Of a DNA stretch of 64,000 bases, positions 8,474 to 16,893 are shown in pieces. Origin of the DNA: Maribellus comscasis (GTDB taxonomy: Bacteria > Bacteroidota > Bacteroidia > Bacteroidales > Prolixibacteraceae). Numbering within the stretch: position 1 is the stretch's first letter; every line of letters begins with the position of its first letter. Both the position numbers and the translations under genes were made by a program. The notes beneath the pieces were generated by a model. The model saw only the letters and a list, made by a program, of their open reading frames with translations. It was not told where the DNA came from and made no database searches. Location: positions 1-64,000 of the forward strand of contig NZ_CP046401.1 in assembly GCF_009762775.1 (NCBI RefSeq). The letters are read 5' to 3'.

Positions 8474-9820
8474 ATGGATGGATTGAAACTGCTCGAAAGA
8501 GTATTTCGGTTAGAAGAAGTAGAAAGAGTCCCTTGGGTTCCTTTTGTTGGAGTTCATGGAGGAAAGCTGTTAAATGTGGATGCTGAGATGTACCTAAAAG
8601 ACTCAAAATACATCGTTGATGGGATTTCAAAAGCAGTTGAACTATATAAACCTGATGGTATTCCTGTAGCGTTTGATTTACAAATTGAAGCGGAAATCCT
8701 GGGATGTAAAATAGTATGGAGTAAAGAAAATCCACCGGCAGTTGTTTCACATCCTTTATCCGAGGGTGTCGAACTTGCCTCGCTTTCTTTACCAACAGAG
8801 AATGATGGTAGGATTCCTGTTGTGATCGAAACAACTAAAGCTTTACGTCACAAGTACCCTGAAATTGCCTTGTACGGACTAATTACCGGTCCCTTTACCT
8901 TGGCATTACACCTTTTGGGGACTGAAATCTTTATGAAGTTGTTTGAAGATCCGGAGTATGTTGGTGAGTTGATGGATTTTTGCACTGATGTTGGCATTAA
9001 GTTTTCAGAAATGCTTTTGGATGCTGGTTGCGATATTATAGCTGTGGTTGATCCAATGACCAGCCAGATAGATCCAGAGTCTTTCGAAACGTTTGTTACA
9101 CCTTATGTAAAAAAGATTTTCGATTTTGTCCGATTGAAAAAAAAGTTCAGCTCATTTTTTGTTTGCGGACATGCACAACAAAACATCGAGGTTATGTGCG
9201 ACTGTAAACCTGACAATATTTCAATTGATGAAAATATTCCATTGGACTATGTAAAAGACATTGCACTACAAAAAGGGATTAGCTTTGGCGGCAACCTCAA
9301 GTTAACAAGTGTTCTCTTGTTGGGTAGTGAAATAGACTCTAAAAAGGAAGCTGTAAGTTGTCTTGACCGTGGAGGAGAGAAAGGATTCATTCTTGCTCCG
9401 GGATGCGATTTACCCATGAACACGACTATTGAAAACCTTCAGGCTGTGACCGAAATGGTTTACGACGATTATGCCCGACAAGTAACCCGTAAAATGGAGC
9501 ACACCTCATCACATGACCCCAAAAGTCTGGATGGGCATTTTAAAGATGGGAAAGTGGTTGTTGATATTATTACGCTAGACTCCGCATCCTGCGCACCTTG
9601 CCAGTATATGGTTGAAGCAGTTCAACATGCATCGTCTAATTTTGGAGAAAAGGTTATCGTAAATGAGCATAAAATTAAAGATATAGACGGAATCCGGATG
9701 ATGATGGCATTAGGTGTAAAAAATGTGCCAACTACATGTATTAACGGGAAAGTTGAGTTTATTAGCCAAATTCCACCGAAGTCTGAAATCATCCGCGCAA
9801 TTAAAAAAGCACTCAATTAA
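8474..9820 (+). CDS. UroD-family (MtaA/CmuA-like) methyltransferase fused to a thioredoxin domain
   Basis: Residues 1-335 form a uroporphyrinogen-decarboxylase-fold methyltransferase of the MtaA/CmuA/MtbA group. The likely zinc ligands are C231 and H233 in FVCGHAQQN and C311 in LAPGCDLPMN. Residues about 355-448 form a thioredoxin-like domain with active site CAPC (373-376) and cis-proline P419 in NVPTT. Zinc enzymes of this group activate a thiol or methyl donor and exchange methyl with the adjacent corrinoid protein. The actual substrate is unknown. The fusion suggests a redox-controlled or thiol-linked reaction. The stop overlaps the next start by one base. Confidence 0.85.
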   Translation: MDGLKLLERVFRLEEVERVPWVPFVGVHGGKLLNVDAEMYLKDSKYIVDGISKAVELYKPDGIPVAFDLQIEAEILGCKIVWSKENPPAVVSHPLSEGVELASLSLPTENDGRIPVVIETTKALRHKYPEIALYGLITGPFTLALHLLGTEIFMKLFEDPEYVGELMDFCTDVGIKFSEMLLDAGCDIIAVVDPMTSQIDPESFETFVTPYVKKIFDFVRLKKKFSSFFVCGHAQQNIEVMCDCKPDNISIDENIPLDYVKDIALQKGISFGGNLKLTSVLLLGSEIDSKKEAVSCLDRGGEKGFILAPGCDLPMNTTIENLQAVTEMVYDDYARQVTRKMEHTSSHDPKSLDGHFKDGKVVVDIITLDSASCAPCQYMVEAVQHASSNFGEKVIVNEHKIKDIDGIRMMMALGVKNVPTTCINGKVEFISQIPPKSEIIRAIKKALN

Positions 9821-10719
9821 TGAGCATACCTATTCACTTGGTCACCGGATTTCTCGGAAGCGGCAAATCTTCTTTTATTAAACATTACCTCGAAAATTCG
9901 AAGAACAAAGGTAAAATAGCAATCATCCAAAATGAGTTTTCTCCTGTCGGAATTGATGGGAGAAATCTTTTACAAACGAATGATTATGAAATACTAGAAA
10001 TCAATAATGGCTCCGTCTTTTGTGTATGCTTGTTGGGATCATTTATTGATTCACTCTCTTCATTCATCGAAAATATTAAGCCGAATATTTTAATCATGGA
10101 AGCATCCGGTTTGTCTGATACGATTGGTGTTGGCCAGGTTTTTCAAGCTAAAAAACTAAAAGGTAAAGTATACCTTGATCATGTTTGGTGCCTTGTTGAT
10201 GCACAAAATTTCAATCGTTTTCCTTTGCTTCACATTTACATTCAACATCAACTTCGTTCAGCAGATACCATCATAGTCAACAAAACTGATTTGGTTGAAG
10301 ACAATGCTAAGTCAGTGATATCTTCGGTTAGACAAATAAATCCATTTGCAGGGATTCTGACTGCTCACTTTGGGAAAATTGATTTGACTATTTCTAAAAA
10401 AGCATTGAATTTGTTTCCTGATACTGGAGAAAAGCCTTTGGGACGGCCTGATATTGAATCTGTTGTAATCAGAAGCAGTTTGGAAATACAAAAGAAAAAT
10501 CTGGAAAAATTTTTTGATGCAAATAAATCCAATAGTATCCGCTGCAAAGGTTACATAAAACTTAGTAACAGCAACTTTGCTTTTATTCAGGGAGTATTTA
10601 AAAATATCAGCATTGATGAAATCCCGGCGTTCTCGGGGCCAACTGAATTTGTGATGATTGGCAATTTTAATAAACAAAAGAACTTACAAATAATGTTTGA
10701 CGAATATTGTAGAAAATGA
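9820..10719 (+). CDS. CobW/P47K-family GTPase (corrinoid-system type)
   Basis: A 299-residue G3E GTPase with Walker A GFLGSGKS (10-17), the metal-site-like segment NGSVFCVC (C68, C70) and the G4 motif NKTD near 154. COG0523 proteins usually carry CxCC for metal insertion; here it is FCVC, a variant I associate with methyltransferase clusters. Its likely role is energy-dependent metal or corrinoid insertion or reactivation of the neighbouring enzymes. It overlaps the upstream gene by one base and the downstream gene by four (ATGA), so the operon is tightly coupled. Confidence 0.85.
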   Translation: MSIPIHLVTGFLGSGKSSFIKHYLENSKNKGKIAIIQNEFSPVGIDGRNLLQTNDYEILEINNGSVFCVCLLGSFIDSLSSFIENIKPNILIMEASGLSDTIGVGQVFQAKKLKGKVYLDHVWCLVDAQNFNRFPLLHIYIQHQLRSADTIIVNKTDLVEDNAKSVISSVRQINPFAGILTAHFGKIDLTISKKALNLFPDTGEKPLGRPDIESVVIRSSLEIQKKNLEKFFDANKSNSIRCKGYIKLSNSNFAFIQGVFKNISIDEIPAFSGPTEFVMIGNFNKQKNLQIMFDEYCRK

Positions 10720-11414
10720 ATCATACTCAATCCCTACAATTTGATGAACTGAAAATCAACACCGATTTGGTTAATAAAGGATTGGGATATGCCGAAGGTG
10801 CTATTCCTGAGCCTTTTGCAGGCTATCTCGAAAATGTGTGGAACGATTGCAGGCAGTTAGCGGACATCCGTGGAGGATTTCATATTCAGGAAGAAGTTGA
10901 ATTCTCGGAAAATAAACGTTCGTTCTTTACCGGTGGTGTGGAATTTAAGGCAGGAAAACAAATTTGTAAAGAACTTTTAAATGCTGAAAAACTGGCTTTT
11001 TTTATTTGTACCGCCGGGAAAACAATTAGCGAAAAATCGTCGCTGCTGCTAAAAGGCGAGGATCCGGTGCTTGGTTTTGTATATGATGTGATGGGAAGCG
11101 CTATTGCCGAAGCAGTGGGCGACAAAATTCAGGAAACAATTGAACAACAAATGACTCTTTCGGGAGATAAAATTACAAACCGTTACAGCCCGGGCTATTG
11201 TCATTGGAATGTTGCCGATCAACATAAGTTATTTTCTTTTTTCGAAGAGAAACCGTGTGGCGTTTCGCTTACAGAATCAGCTCTTATGAGTCCGATAAAA
11301 TCCATTAGCGGAGTAATTGGTATTGGAAAGAAGGTATTTTATCGCGAATATCAATGCAACCTGTGTAACCTGAAAACGTGTGTATATAAATCAGTGAGTA
11401 GCTCAAAAAGATAG
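10716..11414 (+). CDS. B12-methyltransferase activation-domain protein (MetH activation-like)
   Basis: A stand-alone version of the MetH reactivation domain, which uses S-adenosylmethionine and an electron to re-methylate oxidised cob(II)alamin. The SAM-site motif NRYSPGYCHW (R157) and a MSPIKSISGVIGIG tail (191-204) are characteristic. A C-terminal cysteine set, C214-x2-C217-x4-C222, could bind a metal or Fe-S cluster and supply electrons; full-length MetH lacks it. Its place at the end of the corrinoid operon supports a reductive-activase role in place of a RamA-type protein. Confidence 0.85.
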   Translation: MNHTQSLQFDELKINTDLVNKGLGYAEGAIPEPFAGYLENVWNDCRQLADIRGGFHIQEEVEFSENKRSFFTGGVEFKAGKQICKELLNAEKLAFFICTAGKTISEKSSLLLKGEDPVLGFVYDVMGSAIAEAVGDKIQETIEQQMTLSGDKITNRYSPGYCHWNVADQHKLFSFFEEKPCGVSLTESALMSPIKSISGVIGIGKKVFYREYQCNLCNLKTCVYKSVSSSKR

Positions 11415-11528
11415 GAAAGTAACGGATAAAAACCAGATAAGATAACAATAAGGGAGAAGTCTTCGGAGCACTGTGAAATGTATAGAACCCATTGTAATTT
11501 TCAGAATAATAGCTATTTATGGTTTGCG

Positions 11529-11565
11529 CGGTGACCTCTAAGGTATAAAAAATGAGAGGTCACCG
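11529..11565. repeat. Strong inverted repeat after the corrinoid operon
   Basis: CGGTGACCTCT and AGAGGTCACCG form a perfect 11-bp stem with a 15-base loop. No T-run follows, so it is probably not an intrinsic terminator. It lies in non-coding DNA of the island end. Confidence 0.5.
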
Positions 11566-11605
11566 GATTGTTCACATTTACAACGGTTTTAAATGGTGTT
11601 TTTTG

Positions 11606-11653
11606 ACTTCGTAAAAATAAAAAAGCCCATAAATCATCTGATTTACAGGCTTT
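11606..11653 (-). terminator. Minus-strand terminator in island-end DNA
   Basis: Read on the minus strand, GAAAGCC-TG-TAAATCA-GA-TGATTTA-TG-GGCTTTT is followed by TTATTTTT. It is a good intrinsic terminator facing left with no intact minus-strand gene in front of it, so it is probably the leftover end of a deleted gene. Confidence 0.55.
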
Positions 11654-11761
11654 CGGTGAATTTTGATTTTTCACTTTGTCGGGATACCAAGATGATAATA
11701 CCTTTAATATCATTCAATTTTCATATCTTTAGCTAAGAAATTGTTTTATTGAAATACTGAA

Positions 11762-11974
11762 GAGACTTTACCGAGAACAAAAATTTCATACCTCTATAAA
11801 AAACTGATTTTAAGCGTGTAAGAAAATACGAAATCGTCCTTTACTGGGCACGATTAAAGAATCAAAAAAATTAAAAAGCACAAAAAAAGTCAAGTTAAAC
11901 GAGACTTTACCGAGACCAAACAATTTTTTAAAATATGTTCTCGATATAGTCTCAGAAATTCTCGCGATACTCTC
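11762..11974. repeat. Integrase arm-type repeats around att core 2
   Basis: GAGACTTTACCGAGA occurs exactly at 11762-11776 and 11901-11915, with extended similarity into CAAA. Inverted copies lie at 11939-11953 (13 of 15 bases) and 11960-11974 (11 of 15). A partial copy, ATCGAGAACAAA, ends at 12068. The sites flank the 16-bp core at 11836-11851 on both sides, the arrangement expected for recombinase arm-binding sites. Confidence 0.6.
11836..11851. repeat. att core copy 2
   Basis: GTCCTTTACTGGGCAC, identical to the last bases of tRNA-Leu at 4788-4803 and in the same orientation. The rest of the tRNA is absent, so this is the distal att site left by integration. Confidence 0.75.
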
Positions 11975-12105
11975 TTTTACAAACATTTAAATTGACATGA
12001 ATTGACTCGATTTGATGTTGAAAACAAGCCCCCAAAAAGGTACTTTTAAGGTACTAATCGAGAACAAATTCCTTCTATTAGCTTAAAAAGCGGAAATTAT
12101 AAGAT

Positions 12106-12226
12106 TTGACCACAAACTTTATTGTGAAAAAAGTAAGACAGAAAATTTATAATAAGGTTTCGCTTATTTTTCATGTACACTTGATTCAAAAAAAACCAAT
12201 TTTTGTCAGAGGTTATGAGATTTTTT
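12106..12226 (+). pseudogene. Possible decayed integrase N-terminus
   Basis: A TTG-initiated frame gives a peptide beginning LTTNFIVKKVRQK with an IFHVHLIQKKPIFV stretch. This faintly resembles the N-terminal arm-binding domain of Bacteroidetes tyrosine recombinases. It lies directly after the arm-type repeats, where an integrase is expected. No catalytic domain follows. The similarity is weak, and the frame may be chance. The surrounding DNA from 11852 holds no other gene I can support. Confidence 0.2.
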
Positions 12227-12660
12227 TTAGACTCTGCCGGCGTAATTGTTTGAAACAAGGTTTAAAATACCAAAAAAGTCCTTGCAGACAGCTTTTCTAT
12301 TGTTGCTTCCGTATGGCATTTCACGTACTTTTTTTATAGCCTCAATAAAAGGCGTTTTGTTATCAGTATACATCAAAAAATTTATAGCCAATAGTGCAAT
12401 ATCCATGTTCTCAGACAAACAACCTGCAATGAGAATCTGCTGAGCCCTTTTATTCTCTCATAATTGATAAGAAATAGTTGCAGCTCCAAGCGAAACCAAT
12501 GGATAGGTATCATCTATACTTTTTACAATCTGTTTTTGAAACTCATTTAATATCTACTGTTTCTGGCTTCGTAATCCCATAATTCCCCAATACCGCACGA
12601 TTTTATCTTTATTCCGGAGATATTCAATTTGCTTTGCAGCAACGTCACTGCTACTGCGAC
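12227..12660 (-). pseudogene. Broken 3' end of a sulfatase with HEAT-like tail
   Basis: Reading leftward in one frame gives a recognisable C-terminal part of a Bacteroidetes sulfatase, with SSDVAAKQIEYLRNKDKIVRYWG (split here at positions of the HEAT-like segment) as the clearest stretch, ending at the stop at 12227. Two in-frame stops interrupt it, after MGLRSQKQ and after ATISYQL. The catalytic N-terminal part is absent and stops crowd the frame upstream of 12660. This is a relic, probably cut off when the island or another element entered. Confidence 0.55.
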
Positions 12661-12806
12661 AAAGAGTCTAGAAATTTTGTTATGTAGCTCTTTTGTGCGC
12701 ACAAAGTTTACTTAAAATACGTCCCCAACAATGTTAAACTTTATACTTGAAATCCAAAGAAATTATGTTCTATTTTATATATATTTAATTCAAAATATAA
12801 TCCATC

Positions 12807-13811
12807 ATGAAACAAATATTTTTACTCCTAATATTTTTAACAATTTTATTTCACGAAGGATTTTCGCAAAATATTGTTGTACATGATCCGGTTATGATTC
12901 AACAAAATGACACCTATTACCTTTTCTGCACCGGTCGCGGTATCAATGTCTGGTCATCTGCAAACATGAAGGAGTGGAAACGCGAGAAACCTGTTTTTTC
13001 GGAAGCACCGGAATGGGCCATTGAGGCTGTCAAGGATTTCAGAGGGCACATTTGGGCACCCGACATTTCTTTTTATAACGGAGAATATTACCTCTATTAC
13101 TCCGTATCAGCCTTTGGTAAGAATACTTCATGTATCGGACTTGCAACCAACCAAACGCTGAATCCGAACGATCCTGATTTTAAATGGGTTGACCACGGAA
13201 AAGTAATACAATCGTTTCCGGGAAAAACCAACTGGAATGCTATTGATCCAAACCTGATTGTTGCTGAAGACGGTACGCCATATCTAACCTTTGGATCATT
13301 TTGGGATGGGCTGAAACTGGTAAAACTGAGTTCGAATGGAACTGAAACTGCTGAAGATTTAAATAGCATTCCAACCATTGCCTCGCGAAAAAAATCATCA
13401 GATGCCCCTAATCCTCCGTCTGTTGATGACAATCCTGTAGACGCCGGAGGCAATGCCATAGAGGCTCCATTTATCTTTAAGAAAGGAAAGTACTATTTTC
13501 TTTTTGCGTCTATCGATTATTGTTGTAAAGGTGTGAACAGTACATATAAAATGATTGTTGGACGGTCGGAAAAAATACCCGGTCCTTACCTCGATAAAAA
13601 TGGAGAATCAATGGCAACCGGAGACGGGACAATTCTGTTAGAAGGGGATGAGAATTGGCATGGAGTGGGACACAATGCGACTTATACATTTAACGGGACC
13701 GATTATATTATTTTTCATGGCTACGATGCCAATGATGAAGGAAGGCCAAAACTTATCATTAAAAAGCTTGATTGGGATAAAAACGGATGGCCGGTAATTG
13801 CTAATATCTAA
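12807..13811 (+). CDS. Secreted GH43 arabinanase / arabinosidase
   Basis: A five-bladed beta-propeller hydrolase, probably an endo- or exo-1,5-alpha-L-arabinanase. The signal peptide (1-20) ends at FSQ. Blade motifs are HDPVMIQQNDTYYLF (D27, likely catalytic base), WAPDISFYNGEYYLYYS, IDPNLIVAEDGTPYLTFGS (the pKa-modulating Asp), IEAPFIFKKGKYYFLF (the general-acid Glu), and GHNATYTFNGTDYIIFHGYD. The 334-residue length is typical. It is followed 12 bases later by a GH51 arabinofuranosidase, so the pair would cut arabinan to oligomers and then free arabinose. Confidence 0.92.
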   Translation: MKQIFLLLIFLTILFHEGFSQNIVVHDPVMIQQNDTYYLFCTGRGINVWSSANMKEWKREKPVFSEAPEWAIEAVKDFRGHIWAPDISFYNGEYYLYYSVSAFGKNTSCIGLATNQTLNPNDPDFKWVDHGKVIQSFPGKTNWNAIDPNLIVAEDGTPYLTFGSFWDGLKLVKLSSNGTETAEDLNSIPTIASRKKSSDAPNPPSVDDNPVDAGGNAIEAPFIFKKGKYYFLFASIDYCCKGVNSTYKMIVGRSEKIPGPYLDKNGESMATGDGTILLEGDENWHGVGHNATYTFNGTDYIIFHGYDANDEGRPKLIIKKLDWDKNGWPVIANI

Positions 13812-13823
13812 AAACGCTAAAAC

Positions 13824-15428
13824 ATGAAAATGAACAACTTTATGCAGAGATTTATTTTGCTGGTAATGGTGTCAGGAATTTTTTCGGTATTGACAACGAC
13901 GGCACAAAATGCAAGAATAAAAATTGATGTCGACCGGCAGATCGGCGAGATAAATAAAAACCTTTTTGGAAATTTTGTGGAACACCTCGGGCGTTGCGTC
14001 TACGGAGGTATTTACGAGCCTGATTCCCCGCTTTCAGATGATAAAGGAATTAGGCTGGATGTACTCGACGCAGTAAAAGAGTTAAATGTTCCACTCACAC
14101 GGTATCCCGGAGGAAACTTTGTTTCCAATTATCATTGGAAGGATGGAATTGGCCCCAAAGACCAGCGACAAACAAGAATGGAACTGGCCTGGGCAAGATT
14201 GGAAACCAACCAATTTGGCACAGATGAATTTGTTGAATATGCACGCAGAATTGGCACCGATCCATATCTTGCAGTTAACTTGGGTACAGGAACAATTGAA
14301 GAAGCTCAGCAGTGGGTGGAATATTGTAACGTGAAAGAAGGTCCGTATTATGCTGAACTTAGAAAAAAATACGGTCATCCGGAACCCTATAACATTAAAT
14401 ATTGGAGCCTTGGAAACGAAATGGACGGATTCTGGCAAATGGGTCACCTGAATGCGGAAGATTATAGCAAAAAAGCCCGTGAAGCAGCCAAATTGATGCG
14501 GCTTACCGATCCATCGATTAAACTGGTAGCTGCCGGCGCCTCCAACTTCAGACCGAATAATGATCCGCACGAATGGAATGCTACGGTACTTTCTGAGTTA
14601 AAAGATGTGGTTGATTATATTGCTCTCCATATGTATGTTGGCAATCATCAGGATAATTACTACAATTTTGTTTCGTCGCCGTTGGTTTTGGAAGAGCGGA
14701 CCAAAGTTGTAAAAGGAATGATTTTGCGGGAAATGGAAAAAGCCGACCGTGGAGATCGAGACCCGATTTATATCGCATGGGATGAGTACAATATTTGGTA
14801 TCGCTGGCGAGCAGAGGAAACCATGACTGGCGACCGTGCTCTTGAGGAACGCTACAACCTTGAAGATGCTTTGGTAATTGCTGGTTTCTTAAACGCATTT
14901 ATCCGAAATGCCGATATCGTAAAAATGGCAAATATGGCGCAGTTGGTGAATGTTATCGCTCCTATTTTTGCCGAAAAAGATGGAATGTTTAAACAAACCA
15001 TTTATTACCCGCTACAGCTTTTTGCCAATAACATGTTCGGAACTTCGCTTGACGTTTTCGTGGATTGTGAAGCATACGACACTGACGAATTTTACCTCGG
15101 ACTGGCGGAACAAGCAACTCAACAAAATAATGTTCCCTACCTTGATGTGTCAGCAGCGTACAATAAAGGAGAAGTTGTGGTGTGTGTTATTAACCGACAC
15201 AAAGACAATACAATTGAAACAGATATTATTTCGCAGGAAGGATTATTTGACGGGGAATTTGAGGTTTATGAAATAAATGGTCCGGATATTAAGGCCGAAA
15301 ACGATTTCGACAAAACCAATGTTCAGACTGTTCAAAAAGAATCAGTAAAAGTCAAAAAAACCGCAGATTTTTCCTACTCATTTCCTCCACATTCATTTAC
15401 TATGCTAAAAGGAAAAATTGTTAAATAA
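13824..15428 (+). CDS. Secreted GH51 alpha-L-arabinofuranosidase
   Basis: A 534-residue retaining arabinofuranosidase with a signal peptide ending near residue 28. The TIM barrel carries the acid/base E199 in WSLGNEMDGFW and the nucleophile E321 in IAWDEYNIWYR. A C-terminal beta-sandwich (about 420-534) ends in the family-typical PPHSFTML. Residues 50-65 (NFVEHLGRCVYGGIYE) match the GH51 N-terminal signature. It forms an operon with the GH43 gene upstream. Confidence 0.95.
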   Translation: MKMNNFMQRFILLVMVSGIFSVLTTTAQNARIKIDVDRQIGEINKNLFGNFVEHLGRCVYGGIYEPDSPLSDDKGIRLDVLDAVKELNVPLTRYPGGNFVSNYHWKDGIGPKDQRQTRMELAWARLETNQFGTDEFVEYARRIGTDPYLAVNLGTGTIEEAQQWVEYCNVKEGPYYAELRKKYGHPEPYNIKYWSLGNEMDGFWQMGHLNAEDYSKKAREAAKLMRLTDPSIKLVAAGASNFRPNNDPHEWNATVLSELKDVVDYIALHMYVGNHQDNYYNFVSSPLVLEERTKVVKGMILREMEKADRGDRDPIYIAWDEYNIWYRWRAEETMTGDRALEERYNLEDALVIAGFLNAFIRNADIVKMANMAQLVNVIAPIFAEKDGMFKQTIYYPLQLFANNMFGTSLDVFVDCEAYDTDEFYLGLAEQATQQNNVPYLDVSAAYNKGEVVVCVINRHKDNTIETDIISQEGLFDGEFEVYEINGPDIKAENDFDKTNVQTVQKESVKVKKTADFSYSFPPHSFTMLKGKIVK

Positions 15429-15663
15429 TATTTATGTGGTCTGATTTTTTAGAAAAAACATCAATATTCCAACACATAATTAAAGCAATTTCAATTGAAT
15501 AAGTATTTAATCCAATGAAAGAAATGAATGTTACGATTACCAAGTCTGGGCAATTACAACAACAGCAACAGAAGTTTTAAGCTGATTTTAATTCACAAAA
15601 TAATATTCCAAACTTTTATTAAACTGAATTGTTTTTGAATTGAAATAACCAATAATTTCCACC

Positions 15664-16212
15664 ATGAAAAAAATTATTTTCTTTATTGCAACTGCATTTT
15701 TTTTGAGCTTTGTTACTTACGCACAAAATACTATTCACGAATTTAAAGTCGATGATATTGATGGTAATAGTTTTGATTTATCTTCTTTAAAAGGGAAAAA
15801 AGTTTTAGTAGTAAACACCGCTTCAAAATGCGGACTTACGCCTCAATACGAACAACTTCAGGAATTATACGAAACCTACGGAGGTGAAGACTTTGTAATC
15901 ATTGGATTTCCGGCTAATAACTTTGCAAATCAGGAGCCTGGTTCAAATGAAGAAATTGAGGAGTTTTGCCAGAAAAATTATGGGGTAACATTTCCTATGA
16001 TGTCGAAAATAAGTGTTAAAGGAGATGATATGCACCCTGTTTATCAATGGCTGACTCAGAAGAATAGAAATGGAGTTATGGATTCCGAAGTAAGCTGGAA
16101 TTTTCAAAAATATTTAATCAACAAAAATGGCGAATTGGTTGAAATGATTGCTCCTAAAACCAAACCTAATGATGAAAAAATAATAAACTGGATTAAGGGA
16201 ACAAAACCATAA
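15664..16212 (+). CDS. Glutathione-peroxidase-family thiol peroxidase, exported
   Basis: Reduces peroxides with a cysteine active site. The 182-residue protein has a signal peptide (1-20, ending TYAQ) and then the GPx fold, with peroxidatic C56 in NTASKCGLTP (TGC, not selenocysteine), the FPANNF segment, and the WNFQKYL motif carrying the catalytic Trp/Asn. Export to the periplasm means the reductant is probably thioredoxin-like rather than glutathione. A long 5' gap (about 230 bases) from the GH51 gene suggests its own promoter. Confidence 0.93.
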   Translation: MKKIIFFIATAFFLSFVTYAQNTIHEFKVDDIDGNSFDLSSLKGKKVLVVNTASKCGLTPQYEQLQELYETYGGEDFVIIGFPANNFANQEPGSNEEIEEFCQKNYGVTFPMMSKISVKGDDMHPVYQWLTQKNRNGVMDSEVSWNFQKYLINKNGELVEMIAPKTKPNDEKIINWIKGTKP

Positions 16213-16219
16213 AAGAATA

Positions 16220-16654
16220 TTAAGCAGAAGCTGACTTCCTGTTTAACTCTTCATTGTCTGTATCAACTTCGATTTGCTTCTCCTGAATATTGTTTTTTAA
16301 AATCTTTTTTGCCTTTTCATTGAGATGTTCAAAAGCTTCAGCAAAAGATTTTGTACTTCGAAATACCTTGATTATTTTAATTTTAGGGTTTGGCTTATCA
16401 ACAGTTTCGGAATAAACATGAATTTTATTCATTGAAGAATCATATTGAATAAGTTGTCCTTTCTCATAGTCAAAAGAAAACTCTTCATGCTCAGCAATAA
16501 CAAACTCCAAACCTGACTTTTCATAACCTACTTTGAAAAATTTTGCGTACAAAATATATACCTTCCCGTCTGGCAATCCATAAAACTGGACAGGCATCTT
16601 AGTAGGCAAATATGTCATGTATGATTTGTGGATTAACCTCGCAAACGATTCCAT
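16220..16654 (-). CDS. Hypothetical protein, 144 residues
   Basis: I do not recognise the family. The protein is soluble, with no signal peptide or membrane segment. The N-terminal two-thirds look beta-rich, with alternating hydrophobic strands such as GKVYILYAKFFKVGY. The C-terminal third is charged and helical (KAKKILKNNIQEKQ). It is convergent with the glutathione peroxidase gene and ends seven bases from it. Codon use looks like its neighbours, so I think it is real. Confidence 0.65.
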   Translation of the reverse strand: MESFARLIHKSYMTYLPTKMPVQFYGLPDGKVYILYAKFFKVGYEKSGLEFVIAEHEEFSFDYEKGQLIQYDSSMNKIHVYSETVDKPNPKIKIIKVFRSTKSFAEAFEHLNEKAKKILKNNIQEKQIEVDTDNEELNRKSASA

Positions 16655-16812
16655 ATCACAAGTTAATGATTATTAACAAACCCCTTAAATAAAAAAGTTT
16701 TTGAAGATAGTATTTTTTTTAAGAGAAAAACAAATATTTTCTGAACTAAAATCTGAAAATATAAAAATTTTAATAGTAAAAAGCGAGACTATTGTTCATC
16801 CACGTAAATGCA

Positions 16813-16893
16813 GACCAAAAAGAAAGGGCAGCTCAACAGCTACCCTTTTAAATGTTAACCCCCAAACACACAATATGGGAAGAACCCCATATG
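16813..16893 (-). ncRNA. Candidate small RNA, about 80 nt
   Basis: On the minus strand there is a TTGACC box (16924-16929), a 17-base spacer and TATCTTAG (16899-16906), one base off the -7 consensus. A short transcript would follow with two hairpins: ATATGGG/CCCATAT (16873-16892) and AAAGGGtAGCT-type stem 16823-16848 followed by a T-rich tail, a good terminator. No open frame fits. I cannot match it to a named RNA family. Confidence 0.4.

Larger units (their letters stand above)
4788..11851. mobile_element. tRNA-Leu-targeted genomic island, about 7 kb
   Basis: The segment is bounded by a 16-bp direct repeat of the tRNA-Leu 3' end. It carries an insertion sequence, an AraC regulator and a four-gene corrinoid methyl-transfer operon unrelated to the flanking housekeeping genes. 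No intact integrase is present, so the island appears fixed or depends on another element. The second core is surrounded by repeated arm-like sites, which suggests that more than one element was once joined here. Confidence 0.65.

Noticed and set aside
15664..16212. Selenocysteine in the glutathione peroxidase
   Set aside because: The active-site codon is TGC (cysteine) and the frame is intact without an in-frame TGA.
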